Shown: piece after piece, positions 31,982 to 42,811 of the stretch
How positions within the stretch are numbered: position 1 is the first letter of the stretch
Layout: each line of letters starts with the position of its first letter
Assembly: GCA_023807065.1 (NCBI GenBank)
Contig: JAJJLU010003528.1
Location: 1-59,627 of the forward strand
DNA length: 59,627 bases
Direction: 5' to 3'
DNA from: Isotricha intestinalis
Taxonomy: Eukaryota > Ciliophora > Litostomatea > Vestibuliferida > Isotrichidae
Program-made: the position numbers and the translations under genes
The notes under the pieces: generated by a model
Database searches by the model: none
Told to the model about the DNA's origin: nothing
The model's input: only the letters and a program-made list of their open reading frames with translations

Positions 31982-34774
31982 ATGAATATATCTCATAAAA
32001 ATTTATCAAATAATTGCTTATCAAACAGCAAAATTCAATATTATCAAAAAATAATGTCAAAATATTCAATAGCATTTACAAAGATTCAAAAAGACAAAAA
32101 ATTTTTTGTTAAATATAGAAAACATGTTTTAGATTGGTTATTTTCATATGATTTAGAAACAAGAATGATAATTTGTTGTGTAGAGAATAAAAGATATACA
32201 AATATAATGAATAAATTATATATGAGTCATAAAGATAATAAAAACACAAAATTTATAATAAAAGAAGAAAAAGAAGATTCTTTAAAAGATAATGAAAATA
32301 TATCTTTTTTTTATTCTAAATCAAATGAAGAAACTCCTCAAAATTTAATATTAGAAGGTTTTTTAAATGAAATAAAATTTTATCAATGTGAATCACCTAT
32401 AAAAAATTTAGATAATTATTCAAATTATTTTACATTAAGTGAAAGTGTTTTAAATGATAGAGAATTATTTCAAAATTATTTTGGAAAAATAAGCAATGAA
32501 CAATATTTTACTGTTCCAATTAAAGTTCCAACAAAATTTTCAAATTTCCAATTACCAGAATGGATTTGTGAGCATAATTCTTCAAATAATATTGGAACAT
32601 ATTTTACAATAAGTGAATATTTTTGTGGTTTATTTGAACAAGTTATTTCAGTCAGATTTATAACAAGTTATAGTAATAAAAATATAGATGATATTTTATC
32701 AAGTTGTTATTTAAAAGAACTATTTGATAAAAGTAAAATTATGATAAATTATTTAAATAGAATTAGTGATTATAAATTTTATTATTTTAAAATTGGTGAA
32801 TTAATTGAAGAAATATATGAAAATAAAGATTTAGAAAATTTTATTCAAAAATATTCAACAATTGATACTGATAATATTTCTGGTTGGTTTTCTAATCCTT
32901 TATATTTTAATAAAAATCATAGTTTAGAGGGAATTAAAAATGATGTTGAAAAATATTTTGGATTTGATAAAATGAGTAATGAAGAATTAATTAAAATGAT
33001 TACTTTATTCCATATTAAAAAATTATTTACTTATGATGATTTTTTATGTAGAGGAATTTTCGAAAAAATTTATAATGATTATACTCAAAAAATTACTGAT
33101 GATTTAATAACTAATAATGATTTAGATGAGAATAAAAAGAAAAATAAAAAGAAAAAGAAAAAAAAAAAAGAAAAAAAAAAAGAAGAAAAAGAAATGAATT
33201 TAGCTAAAATTACATTTATTTTAAAAGATTTTATTTTTGATTTAATTAATATTAGTGTAGAAAAAAGTTTGGAAAAAGAAAACAATAAAGTTATAAATGA
33301 AAAAAATAATGAAAATAATAGATTTAAAAATTATTCAAAAAAGAAAAAGAAAAAAATAAAAAAAAATAAATTTTTCCTATTTGATACTATTAAAAAAGAC
33401 AAAAAAAAATTAGATAAAAACAATAATATTCAACAAAATGATTTAAAAATAGAATCAAATGAAAAAAAAGAAATAAATCAAGATAATAACTTAAATAATA
33501 TTAATAAAGAGGAAAAAATTCAAGAATATTCTCCAAAGAATAAAGAAATAATTTCTTCATTTTCAGAAATTAAAATTGAAAAATTAAATAATACAAATAA
33601 CATTAATTTTTTATCTTCAATACCTTCTCATATAAATTCATTAACTATTTCTTCATCAAATAATTCTTCAACTAGTAGTGATTCAGTAAAAAATAGTCAA
33701 ATCAGTATTTTTAATTTAAATAATAATTTTAATAATAATTTTTTATATGAAAGTCAATTTCTGTTACATCATAATCCTTTGATTTATCTTTTTGATAATT
33801 TAAATAATGATATTTCAAATTTAATCTCAGAACAAGAAGTTTTATTAGATTATCTTCATCAAATAAAAATAATAATATATGAATTTTTAAAAGAAATTAC
33901 AAATAAAATTTATCCTAATTCAAAATTAGAAATTTATGGTTCAAGTTTATATAAATTAGATATTGAATGTTCTGATCTTGATTTATGTATTTCATCAAAA
34001 GAAAAAATTTGTTTTTCATTATTAATAAAAGAACTAACTAATAATTATTTTAATATTTTTGATAATATTTTTCCAATACTTTCAGCTTCAGTTCCAGTAA
34101 TAAAATTAATAATTAATCCTTTAAAATTAAATAATGAACAAATCAATTCCATATATAATAAAATTCATTATAGTGAATATTATAAAAATTATATTTTTGA
34201 TAAAAAAGAAATAGATAAAATTAGAATTGATATAACTATAAATTCAATAAATCATAAACAAATAAATTTTATTCAAAAGTCTTTAATAAATTATCCTTAT
34301 ATTAAGGATGTTATAAAAATTTTAAAAAGATGTTTGTATGAAAAAAATATGAATCAAACATATAAAGGAGGAATGAGTTCATATGTTCTATTTCTTTTAA
34401 TTTATTCTTTTACAAAATGGAATGTTATAACTAATAATAAAATTGATTCTCGTGGAGAATTATTAATTGATTTTTTATTTTATTATACTACAGTTATAGA
34501 TTTCAATCAAATTTTAATTAATGCAAAATTAAATAATCCTTTTATATTTTGTTATAATTTAGAAAGTATTCCAACAATTTTAGATCCTGTTACAATGAAT
34601 AATGCTGCTAAAAGCGTCTTTAAAATTTTTGATATTATTCAAATTTTTAATATTATTTATAGGGATATTTACTTAATTAATAAGAAAATAAGTGAAGATT
34701 CCTCTAATGAAAAAAAGAAGAATATTATTAAAATTCTATTTGAAAATTTGTTGAACAAGAAAAATCATTATTGA
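31982..34774 (+). CDS. Non-canonical poly(A) polymerase / terminal nucleotidyltransferase (TENT family)
   Basis: The 930-residue protein has a nucleotidyltransferase core in its C-terminal third: YGSSLYKLDIECSDLDLCIS near residue 655 (GS plus the D-x-D metal pair) and RIDITINS near 747 (third Asp), then KYKGGMSSYVLFLLIYSF, which fits the PAP-associated domain, and RGELLIDFLFYYTTVIDFN. Catalytic residues are all present, so nucleotide addition to RNA 3' ends is likely. The first 400 residues form an unfamiliar helical domain (FFVKYRKHVLDWLFSYDLET). Between them lies a Lys-rich tract (33127-33210) that may bind RNA. The stop is TGA. It starts 254 bp from the divergent cornichon gene. Confidence 0.85.
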   Translation: MNISHKNLSNNCLSNSKIQYYQKIMSKYSIAFTKIQKDKKFFVKYRKHVLDWLFSYDLETRMIICCVENKRYTNIMNKLYMSHKDNKNTKFIIKEEKEDSLKDNENISFFYSKSNEETPQNLILEGFLNEIKFYQCESPIKNLDNYSNYFTLSESVLNDRELFQNYFGKISNEQYFTVPIKVPTKFSNFQLPEWICEHNSSNNIGTYFTISEYFCGLFEQVISVRFITSYSNKNIDDILSSCYLKELFDKSKIMINYLNRISDYKFYYFKIGELIEEIYENKDLENFIQKYSTIDTDNISGWFSNPLYFNKNHSLEGIKNDVEKYFGFDKMSNEELIKMITLFHIKKLFTYDDFLCRGIFEKIYNDYTQKITDDLITNNDLDENKKKNKKKKKKKKEKKKEEKEMNLAKITFILKDFIFDLINISVEKSLEKENNKVINEKNNENNRFKNYSKKKKKKIKKNKFFLFDTIKKDKKKLDKNNNIQQNDLKIESNEKKEINQDNNLNNINKEEKIQEYSPKNKEIISSFSEIKIEKLNNTNNINFLSSIPSHINSLTISSSNNSSTSSDSVKNSQISIFNLNNNFNNNFLYESQFLLHHNPLIYLFDNLNNDISNLISEQEVLLDYLHQIKIIIYEFLKEITNKIYPNSKLEIYGSSLYKLDIECSDLDLCISSKEKICFSLLIKELTNNYFNIFDNIFPILSASVPVIKLIINPLKLNNEQINSIYNKIHYSEYYKNYIFDKKEIDKIRIDITINSINHKQINFIQKSLINYPYIKDVIKILKRCLYEKNMNQTYKGGMSSYVLFLLIYSFTKWNVITNNKIDSRGELLIDFLFYYTTVIDFNQILINAKLNNPFIFCYNLESIPTILDPVTMNNAAKSVFKIFDIIQIFNIIYRDIYLINKKISEDSSNEKKKNIIKILFENLLNKKNHY

Positions 34775-35453
34775 TTTTTTATTTTCTAATTTATATTTAA
34801 ATTAAAAGATGTAGAATGTATATAATAATTCATATATAATATAATTAATTATTTTATAAATTATTATGATAATATAAACAATTTAAATGAAGAATTTTAT
34901 TATTTTAATTTATAAATACTTCAATAATTGATTTAATATTAAATGAATTATGCAAGTCAATTGAAAATTTAAATTTTAAAATTTTTTTCATACAATATAT
35001 AATCATCAAATATCAACTTCTTCGATGACATAATTCCCTTACTTTCTTGAGATTCCCATGATTCCTAACACAAAAGATTTTAAATTTTGAAATATATTTT
35101 TTTATTAAAAAAGGAGAGTAAAATTCTCAAGAATTTCAAAATGTTAAGACATTTAAAAAGGCAGACAGAATAAATAATAATTATATATTATTTGGATGAA
35201 GGAAAATTAATTGTTTTAAAAATTTTTTATGGAATTTAAAAAATTATAAAATTATTTTCCCAGTCCTATAAATTCAATAAATTTATTTTTAATTATAAAT
35301 TAAAATAGATTTTTAAATTTAGATTTAATAATTATTTAAGAATAATATCAAATAAAGTCAATCAATTAATTTTTGTTAAATTTATTTTACTAATCAAGTT
35401 AAAATTATAAAATTTTTTAAAACATAATTTCCAAATAAACAAAAAAATTTACG
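34775..35453. other. Intergenic, nothing firm
   Basis: A 679-bp convergent gap between the poly(A) polymerase and tmcB-like stop codons. On the minus strand near 35010-35080 a short protein-like run (SFVLGIMGISRK then GNYVIEEVDI) is interrupted by a stop and could be a gene relic; family unknown. Confidence 0.3.
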
Positions 35454-38400
35454 TTAAATAATAGTTATAGTGGTGCTAGTACCACTTCTTTTAATTTTAT
35501 TTCCTAGATTTTTTTGTTTAATATAACAAAAAGCTTTATTAATTCTTACAGATCCTTTTCCAATTAATTGAGAATTATATTTTAAATTCCTTAAAATTCC
35601 AAAAATGACAACATTACCTACAACAATACAATAAAAAATTGCTATAATATTAAATAAATTAATTTGTGATTGGAAATTTTTTTTAATATTATCTTCATCA
35701 TTCATAAATCCAGAATAAACTAATTCTTGAACAATATTAATAACAAAACTTAAAGTAGTTTCCATTAATTGAAATTCATTATCTATTACTTTTTTAATTA
35801 ATTCTTCTTGACTATATTGCTTCTTACCTAGTAAATAATCATTATAAGTATTCAATATTTTTTGAAAAATAGCATCTAATGCAATTAATAAACCATCAGT
35901 CACTAATTTTGATTCTTTTTCTGTTTCTAAAATAAATAAACATTTCAAATTTATACCACAAATTTTTTCTCTTATTGAGGTTTCATTCCAAGGAACTTTT
36001 AACATAGAATATAAATCATTTGTTTCTTTAAAATCTTTTATTCTTTGATTTAAAATTTTTTGATTATTCACAGAAATTTCATTTAAAATTATTGAATAAT
36101 TATTAAAAACTGTTTCTCTACCGTTGTTTTGAGAAATTAATAAAACTCTTAATGAATTATAATAATAATAGGCTAAAGTATATTTATAAGTTAATTGACC
36201 AAAATCTGAAAAAATGTTTTTTATATCTTTGATATAAGAAAATGAATATTCAATTTTTAGGAAAAAATAAATCACAATTAAACTCAGGAAAATTCCTATT
36301 AAAATATAAAAATATTTTATTTTTCTTATTCCAGGATTTTTCATATAAATCAATATTTTTGATGTTGTAACAGATTCTATTTCTTCTTCTGTATTATTCT
36401 CTTCTATATTTATATTACTTTTTAAATTTTGAATTGTTGAACTTTGATTATTATTCATAGAAATTTTTTTTTCTGTTGGAGCTCTTTTTAATCTTGAAAA
36501 ATTTTTTGTAGATGAATTTTTTTTTGATATATTATTTAATAAACTTTCTCCAGTATTTGATTCTTTAAATATACTATTTTTTTTTCCATTTAAATTTATT
36601 AATATATTTGAACTTTTTAATTTTGCAGTTGATTTTTTTGAAAAAGTTTTGTGTGTTTCTGTTCTAGAATTATTACCGTTGAGAGTTTCATATATGTCTG
36701 TATTATACCTTTTTAAATTTTTAAAATTAAAATAGTTAGACAAGCTTATAAAATCTTCTATTTTTTTTTTTATTATATAATTATCTATTTGATTTTTAAA
36801 AGAGTAATCTCCTTCTTGTGTAAAATCTATAAACATATTCAAAACATTTAAAAAAATTGTTCTATTTTCTGAATTAAGAAAGACAACCACAAAAATGAAA
36901 AAAATCAAATAAATCACAATTCCAGAAATTTCTAAAATTAAATAAATATGACTTTTCTTATTGGAAAAATATTCAAAGCAATTTTCAAGAGAAATTTGAA
37001 AAGAATTGAAATAATATTTAAATTCAGTTTCATAATTTGCCATTAAAAAAAAAGATTCAACACCAAAAGAAGATCTAACTTCATTTTCTAAATTAATTAA
37101 ATATTTATCAAATATAATCATATCAACATCATATTTAATATTTTCATCATCATCAAAAGAACCTAAATTATAAGCATATCTAAAAGCATATTGAGCTTGA
37201 GAGAGATAATCTGATTTGTAAACCTTATTTTCATAATTAATTTGAATTTTACTAAAATTCCTTTCTTCTAATAATTCTTTATATTCTTCACCAATAATAT
37301 TTTTATGTTTAACATAATATTCATAAAATAAGTGAAAAGATTCATCATAAATTAATGAATTATTTATAATTAAATTTTTATAATCTTCAATTGTGTTTTT
37401 ATCGTTTGTCCAAAAATCTGAAAATTTAAATGATAAAGATAAAATTGATGAAAAAATTATTAATAATTTATCTCTTTGATAATAATTATAAAATAGACAT
37501 TTAAAAATCCAATGTGCAGTTATTATCATATTATTTTGAATATATATTATAATAATATATATTACAAGGGAAAACATTAGTAAAATCACAAGAATAAAAT
37601 TTAATAATTCAAATTTTTTAAATTCTTTAATTTCAACTCTATTTTCTACTTCTTTTTTATCGTGTTTTTCTTCAATATTCTCAGGCTGAGATAAAGATAA
37701 TTCATTAGTTGGAGTGGGATAAATAACAGAAATTTTTTCTTTAATTGAAACTTTTTTAAAATAATTTTTTTTTCCACTTATGTTATTATTCATAGATACT
37801 GTAAGAGTGTTTGAAATATTATTTTGAGTTAAATTCATTTTACTCGAATGATTAAAAAAACTAGGATGACTTATTTTTTTATGTGGTAAAATAGGTAAAT
37901 TAGTATTACTAAATAAATCAAAATTATATGAACTCCTTTTTATAGGAGAAATTATTGTATTTGATATTTCAGTAAGATTAAAAAAAAAATATGGAGTATC
38001 ATATAATATTTTTAAATTTATTTTTATTAAAAAAAAATTTTGCTTTTCTTCTTCAAAATCTCCCACAATAGGATTGGGTGAAGGTGAAATTGATTTTTTA
38101 AACTTTAAAAGAGATTCATTTAATTTTTTATAATATTCATCATATAATTCAACACCGTTAAATTTAGTTAAAATTTTTAATAAATTTTGAATAACAACAT
38201 TCTTATTTCTTTTTATTTCAGGATGATTATAATTTATTTTTTCAAAAGATTTTTTAGTATAAATATTTTCAACATCATTTCTAGATTTAATTAAAATTTC
38301 ATTAAAACTTCCATTATTATTAATATTTTCTTTATAATGAGTTTCTAAATCAGATAATAATTTAAATTTAACTTCTTCTCCAATATAACCTCTATTGGGT

Positions 38401-40952
38401 CTAAATAAACCTTTTGAAAAATATTCATTTGCATTAACTTCTAAACAATGTTTAATTTCTTTTGCCTTCTTTTCTTCTCTATGAAAAGTTTTATCTAAAT
38501 AATGCTGACTAATTTCAAATAAATCAAGTAAATTTATATCAAATTTTTTAATAATTTTCATTCCTAAAGCATAATTTGTATCAAAATTATTACTTATAGA
38601 AATAACACTACCATTTTGATTTAATATAAAATTATATTTATTTTCTTCAGGTCTAAAAATAATATTGGCAACAACAATTAAATTTTTATATATTCCTGGT
38701 ATTGATGCACTTGTGAAAATAATAGGAAAAGATTGATTATTAACTGTAAATATCAATTTTTTTTTTTGAAAAAAAGTATTTTGTTCTGATATAACTTGTT
38801 TAATCACATCATTTTGATGAGAATCACATAATTCTTTTGGAAATAAAGCTGAAATATCTTGACCAATTAAATTTGAGTGTTTAAATCCTAATTTTGAACA
38901 TAAATACTCTGCTACATAATTTATAATTAATCCTTTTGAAAAAGAAAATATAATATTATAGCCTTGATTTATATTATTATATTTCTCTTTTAATTTTTCT
39001 GATAATTTTACAAAAACCATATCTTGAATAATAGGAGAATATATATTTTTATTATTTGAAAATTGGTATATTATTGGTACTAAATTTTTAGGTATATGTC
39101 CTCCATTAAATAATTCAAAAAATATAAATAATTTGTAATAATTTTCTATGATTATTTTTCTATTAGCAAAAAATAATAAATTTGAAGTTATTCTTCTATA
39201 ATAATTTATTTGAGTTTTTACTAAATTTATTATATTTGAAGTATTTTCTCCTGATAAAAATGGATTTTCAATATTATTAATTTCTCCTGTATCTGAATAT
39301 CTATTTATTTTTATAGATGCTTCAAAAATTTCTTTATATTTTAAAATTTGGATGTAATTATTTGAATATTTTATAATTAATTTTTCAATTTTTTTCATTT
39401 TTTCAAAATTAAAGAAAATATTTCTAAATTTTACACTTGCTTCTAAATGATGGTAATTTTGAATATTAAAAGATTTAATATATTTTTGAGATAAACAATA
39501 AATCCTTATTGTTTTTACAATTGATAATTGTTCAACATTAAAATGAAGATAAGTTTGAAGAATTGAATAACTTTTAATATAATTTTTTTTAAAAGTATAA
39601 TAATATTCAGCTAATAATAAAGATAAATCATAATCTAAAGTATAATCTATTTGAACAAATGATGTTTCTATTAAAAATCCCATTCTTTCAATTAAATTAG
39701 GAAGAAAATTTGTTTTAAAATTATTTCCTGAAGGAATAATTCTTATTAATTTACATTTACAATGTTCATTTTTACATTCTGATTGATGTTCAAAAAATAC
39801 ATTTAGAATATTTTGTGAAGTAAGATCGCCGTTTTGTTTCTGAATTAATTTTAATTTTTCAAAAATAAAATAATAAGTATCATAGACTGTTATATCTACA
39901 ATTTTTACATCATTTATTTTAAATAATTCTATTTTGCATTTCTTTAAAAGATAACTTTCATTAATATGATTATATATATTCATAAGTAAAAAACAAATAA
40001 ATATTTTACTTAAATTCAAAAAGATACATTCTTTTATTTTTGTAATTTTAAAATTGCTGATGTATAAAATTATTTCAATTATTGAATTTGCAAAACAAAA
40101 AGATAAAAAGAATTGAATTAAAGTATTTATTGGAGTATCAAAATTATATCTAGAAATACTAGAAAAAAATAAAATAATTAAAAGAATCATAATTAAACAT
40201 ATAATAATAATTTTATAAATTTTCAAATGAGCATCATCTAAATAAAGTTCCAAACACTCTATAACTATTAAATTTTGAAAAATAATTAAAATAACACATC
40301 TATTTCTTTCAAATTTATCTCTAAATGGATGATTATCATAAGGAAAAATTAAATTAATTACTTGATCATAAATAAATGTACAATAAATTGTAAAAATAAT
40401 AGCACATGTATTTAAAATAGCAAAAATTATACATATTGAATTTGGATATTTTTTTTTAATAATAAAAGTATTTGGAAGAAAAATAATAAAATAAATATAA
40501 AATAAAAATTCAATAAAAATTGGACTACAAAGTAATTCAAAATAAAATATCCCTTTAATAGCTTTTGATAAAGAAATTGTTTCAACTCTTTTTTTATATT
40601 TAATTCTAAGATATAATTTTATTAGTAAAAAAGAGTAGATTATTTTTTTTGAGATAATTGCAATACAAATAATAAAATAATGTGTTTGATTTAAATTAAA
40701 AACTTCACAAATTTTATGAAAAGTAATTGTCCTAAATATATCAGTTAATTCAACTTTATTTTCTCTATCTTTTTTTGAAAAATCGAAATTACTTGTTAAT
40801 ATCAATAATCCATTAAATTTTATTAATTCCATTAAAACATAAAAAGTAACACTTTGAATTATATCTGACTTTAACATTAATATTATTGATATAATTGGAC
40901 TTAATTTTCTGTGTACACTTTTGACTATTTGGACATATGGGTTTATTTCCAT
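35454..40952 (-). CDS. Giant PAS-domain multi-TM protein, tmcB-like
   Basis: With ATG 40952 as start (an earlier TTG is not credible) the protein has 1832 residues. The first 340 residues hold about eight hydrophobic segments. A long helical region follows. Near residues 670-790 there is a PAS domain (INYVAEYLCSKLGFKHSNLI then GQDISALFPKELCDSHQNDV) and a likely second PAS-like part (FILNQNGSVISISNNF). Four further TM segments fall near residues 1110, 1335, 1540 and 1765, separated by extracellular-type helical loops. This is the layout of the tmcB-type proteins abundant in ciliates and other protists; PAS could sense light, redox or a small ligand. No cyclase or kinase domain was found. Confidence 0.8.
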   Translation of the reverse strand: MEINPYVQIVKSVHRKLSPIISIILMLKSDIIQSVTFYVLMELIKFNGLLILTSNFDFSKKDRENKVELTDIFRTITFHKICEVFNLNQTHYFIICIAIISKKIIYSFLLIKLYLRIKYKKRVETISLSKAIKGIFYFELLCSPIFIEFLFYIYFIIFLPNTFIIKKKYPNSICIIFAILNTCAIIFTIYCTFIYDQVINLIFPYDNHPFRDKFERNRCVILIIFQNLIVIECLELYLDDAHLKIYKIIIICLIMILLIILFFSSISRYNFDTPINTLIQFFLSFCFANSIIEIILYISNFKITKIKECIFLNLSKIFICFLLMNIYNHINESYLLKKCKIELFKINDVKIVDITVYDTYYFIFEKLKLIQKQNGDLTSQNILNVFFEHQSECKNEHCKCKLIRIIPSGNNFKTNFLPNLIERMGFLIETSFVQIDYTLDYDLSLLLAEYYYTFKKNYIKSYSILQTYLHFNVEQLSIVKTIRIYCLSQKYIKSFNIQNYHHLEASVKFRNIFFNFEKMKKIEKLIIKYSNNYIQILKYKEIFEASIKINRYSDTGEINNIENPFLSGENTSNIINLVKTQINYYRRITSNLLFFANRKIIIENYYKLFIFFELFNGGHIPKNLVPIIYQFSNNKNIYSPIIQDMVFVKLSEKLKEKYNNINQGYNIIFSFSKGLIINYVAEYLCSKLGFKHSNLIGQDISALFPKELCDSHQNDVIKQVISEQNTFFQKKKLIFTVNNQSFPIIFTSASIPGIYKNLIVVANIIFRPEENKYNFILNQNGSVISISNNFDTNYALGMKIIKKFDINLLDLFEISQHYLDKTFHREEKKAKEIKHCLEVNANEYFSKGLFRPNRGYIGEEVKFKLLSDLETHYKENINNNGSFNEILIKSRNDVENIYTKKSFEKINYNHPEIKRNKNVVIQNLLKILTKFNGVELYDEYYKKLNESLLKFKKSISPSPNPIVGDFEEEKQNFFLIKINLKILYDTPYFFFNLTEISNTIISPIKRSSYNFDLFSNTNLPILPHKKISHPSFFNHSSKMNLTQNNISNTLTVSMNNNISGKKNYFKKVSIKEKISVIYPTPTNELSLSQPENIEEKHDKKEVENRVEIKEFKKFELLNFILVILLMFSLVIYIIIIYIQNNMIITAHWIFKCLFYNYYQRDKLLIIFSSILSLSFKFSDFWTNDKNTIEDYKNLIINNSLIYDESFHLFYEYYVKHKNIIGEEYKELLEERNFSKIQINYENKVYKSDYLSQAQYAFRYAYNLGSFDDDENIKYDVDMIIFDKYLINLENEVRSSFGVESFFLMANYETEFKYYFNSFQISLENCFEYFSNKKSHIYLILEISGIVIYLIFFIFVVVFLNSENRTIFLNVLNMFIDFTQEGDYSFKNQIDNYIIKKKIEDFISLSNYFNFKNLKRYNTDIYETLNGNNSRTETHKTFSKKSTAKLKSSNILINLNGKKNSIFKESNTGESLLNNISKKNSSTKNFSRLKRAPTEKKISMNNNQSSTIQNLKSNINIEENNTEEEIESVTTSKILIYMKNPGIRKIKYFYILIGIFLSLIVIYFFLKIEYSFSYIKDIKNIFSDFGQLTYKYTLAYYYYNSLRVLLISQNNGRETVFNNYSIILNEISVNNQKILNQRIKDFKETNDLYSMLKVPWNETSIREKICGINLKCLFILETEKESKLVTDGLLIALDAIFQKILNTYNDYLLGKKQYSQEELIKKVIDNEFQLMETTLSFVINIVQELVYSGFMNDEDNIKKNFQSQINLFNIIAIFYCIVVGNVVIFGILRNLKYNSQLIGKGSVRINKAFCYIKQKNLGNKIKRSGTSTTITII

Positions 40953-41097
40953 TTTTATCAATAATTTTTTAAAAACAAAATTTAATATTTTTAATATAAA
41001 GTAAAATTAATTTGATTAATATTTTTTTTTGTTAAAAAATTTAGATTAATTTAACTTTAAAAAATTAATTGGATAATTCCAAAATTTTTTTTTTAAT

Positions 41098-41508
41098 TTA
41101 TTTTATTTCATTATTTTTAAATTCTTCCTTTTGCTTTTTTAATTGATTAATGACATTAATACTTGCATCATATTTATAACATTGAACTGAAAGTTCTTTT
41201 TTTCTTTCAATTATTTTTTGTTTTAAATTACTTATTTCATTTTGAATAGAAATAAATTGTTCGTTTAAATTGGATAATAATCCATGTACATTCATTTCAT
41301 TAACTGTTCTTGGTTTATTTATATTGATATCTGAATTTTCAATTTCTTCAAAATCATCTTTTGTTAAGGAAATATTTGTTAATGGGCAATTACCAAAATT
41401 TTCTATGTAATTCATAATCAAATTTTTATCGAAAATATATCCTGTTTTAATACATATAACTGGGTTGGATGTTATTTTTCCTGAAAGTGAACATATATTA
41501 TATGACAT
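41098..41508 (-). CDS. PRP19: PRP19 N-terminal protein: U-box plus coiled coil, no WD40
   Basis: This 136-residue protein matches the start of PRP19: U-box (YNICSLSGKITSNPVICIKT then GYIFDKNLIMNYIENFGNCP), the linker with KPRTVNEMN and the coiled-coil/helix that forms the PRP19 tetramer (ISNLKQKIIERKKELSVQCY and KYDASINVINQL, the equivalent of QHDAACRVIARL). PRP19 is a ubiquitin ligase in the spliceosomal NineTeen complex and normally has about 500 residues with a C-terminal WD40 propeller. Here the frame closes with NNEIK-stop just after the coiled coil, and the downstream 137 bp before the tmcB-like start hold no intron donor or WD40 sequence. The U-box fold residues look intact, so E2 binding may be retained. 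Confidence 0.88.
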   Translation of the reverse strand: MSYNICSLSGKITSNPVICIKTGYIFDKNLIMNYIENFGNCPLTNISLTKDDFEEIENSDININKPRTVNEMNVHGLLSNLNEQFISIQNEISNLKQKIIERKKELSVQCYKYDASINVINQLKKQKEEFKNNEIK

Positions 41509-41954
41509 TTAATTTAATATTGCAATTAATTTAAAAAAATAAATTAATTTTTACTTTATATTCAGAAATTACAATAATTATTTGGAAATATTATATTTTT
41601 AAGTATATTAAAGGAGAAAATCTTATATTGAATGGAATAAATTTATTATTTCAGATTAATCTACTTTTTAATTGCTTTTCATAAATAAAATATCAAAAAA
41701 TGTTTAAATCAATCATAATTTATTTTAAGTTGCAAAAAGGGTAACACCTGAAATTAAATAAAATTATTGCTTATGGTGATAATTTTATATTAATATTAAA
41801 GTGATTTATCAATTTTTAATTAAAATTTCAAATTTTGAAAAATATTTTTCTGGTTTTTTAAAATATATTAAATATCAAAAAATAAAACTCCAAATTCTTA
41901 TCCTTTATATATAAGAAAAACAAATAATTGAACAATCATTTTATTCAACAATAT
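41509..41954. other. Intergenic, nothing recognised
   Basis: The 446 bp upstream of the PRP19-like start show no coding or RNA signal and should contain its promoter. Confidence 0.4.
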
Positions 41955-42540
41955 AAACTATAATTAAGCAATATAAATTATTTAAATTAAATTATAATTA
42001 TCATTTTTATAAAATTGTAACTCTTCCTTCAAAAATATTCCTATATTTTCAATTAAACATATTCCATAAGTATCAAAATTGAATATAGCCATTTCTTGTC
42101 CTAACAATAAATTAATGCTTGATTAAATCTACATTTTTCTCCATATAAATCATTTTGATGAAATAACAAATCAAGTCATTATTATCAAAATGAGTATTTT
42201 TTTCATTTCAAAATTTATAAATGTGCTCCAGAAGATATATAAATTTTTGTTCTTTATTTCAAAATTTGGAGACGAATACGAGAGATAATATCCATTCTAA
42301 AAGGTATTAATTATTATTTATATTTTCAATTTTAATCCATTATTTTATAATTTTATCACTAAAAATATATTATAAAATTTTATTTTCATCTTTATATTTA
42401 ACATATTTAATCAAATCAGTATGAAGATCTTCTATCTACTATATTATATTTCAATTAACCAAATCATAAATCATGATTGACTGATCATCTGAGAAGAAAG
42501 AATAGTACTAAAAGGATAAGTTATCACAAAATATTTCCTA
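41955..42540 (-). pseudogene. Decayed WD40-like sequence
   Basis: Reading the minus strand, two protein-like blocks appear. One contains HTDLIKYVKYKDENKIL then SDKIIK-stop-WIKIEN, a good match to an H-x(n)-SDKxIKxW WD repeat with a TAA where Lys or Gln would be. Another reads GQEMAIFNFDTYGICLIE. Stops, frame changes and no start codon make an intact gene unlikely. It is about 450 bp upstream of the PRP19 start on the same strand, so it is not a simple downstream continuation of that gene. Whether it derives from PRP19 cannot be told. Confidence 0.4.
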
Positions 42541-42811
42541 TTTATATCTAAAAAATGATATATACATTTTGTAAATTTAAATTTATATAATATAAGGAAT
42601 TATATATATCATAAAAAAATAAATTATAATTTAAAAAAAATAAAGACTTATAATTACAAAAATCAACACATAAAATAGTATATTGATAATGTTATCAATT
42701 TTTTAATTGTTGGACTTTTTTAAAATAAAAAATTATTTTATCTTTAATAATATTAATATTTCATTTTCCTAATATAGATTATTATAAATTATTGATATTT
42801 TTAAATAATAT

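Noticed and set aside
33127..33210. Lysine/A-rich tract as a possible frameshift or assembly error
   Set aside because: The frame is open on both sides and the protein is coherent before and after, so it is a low-complexity insert.
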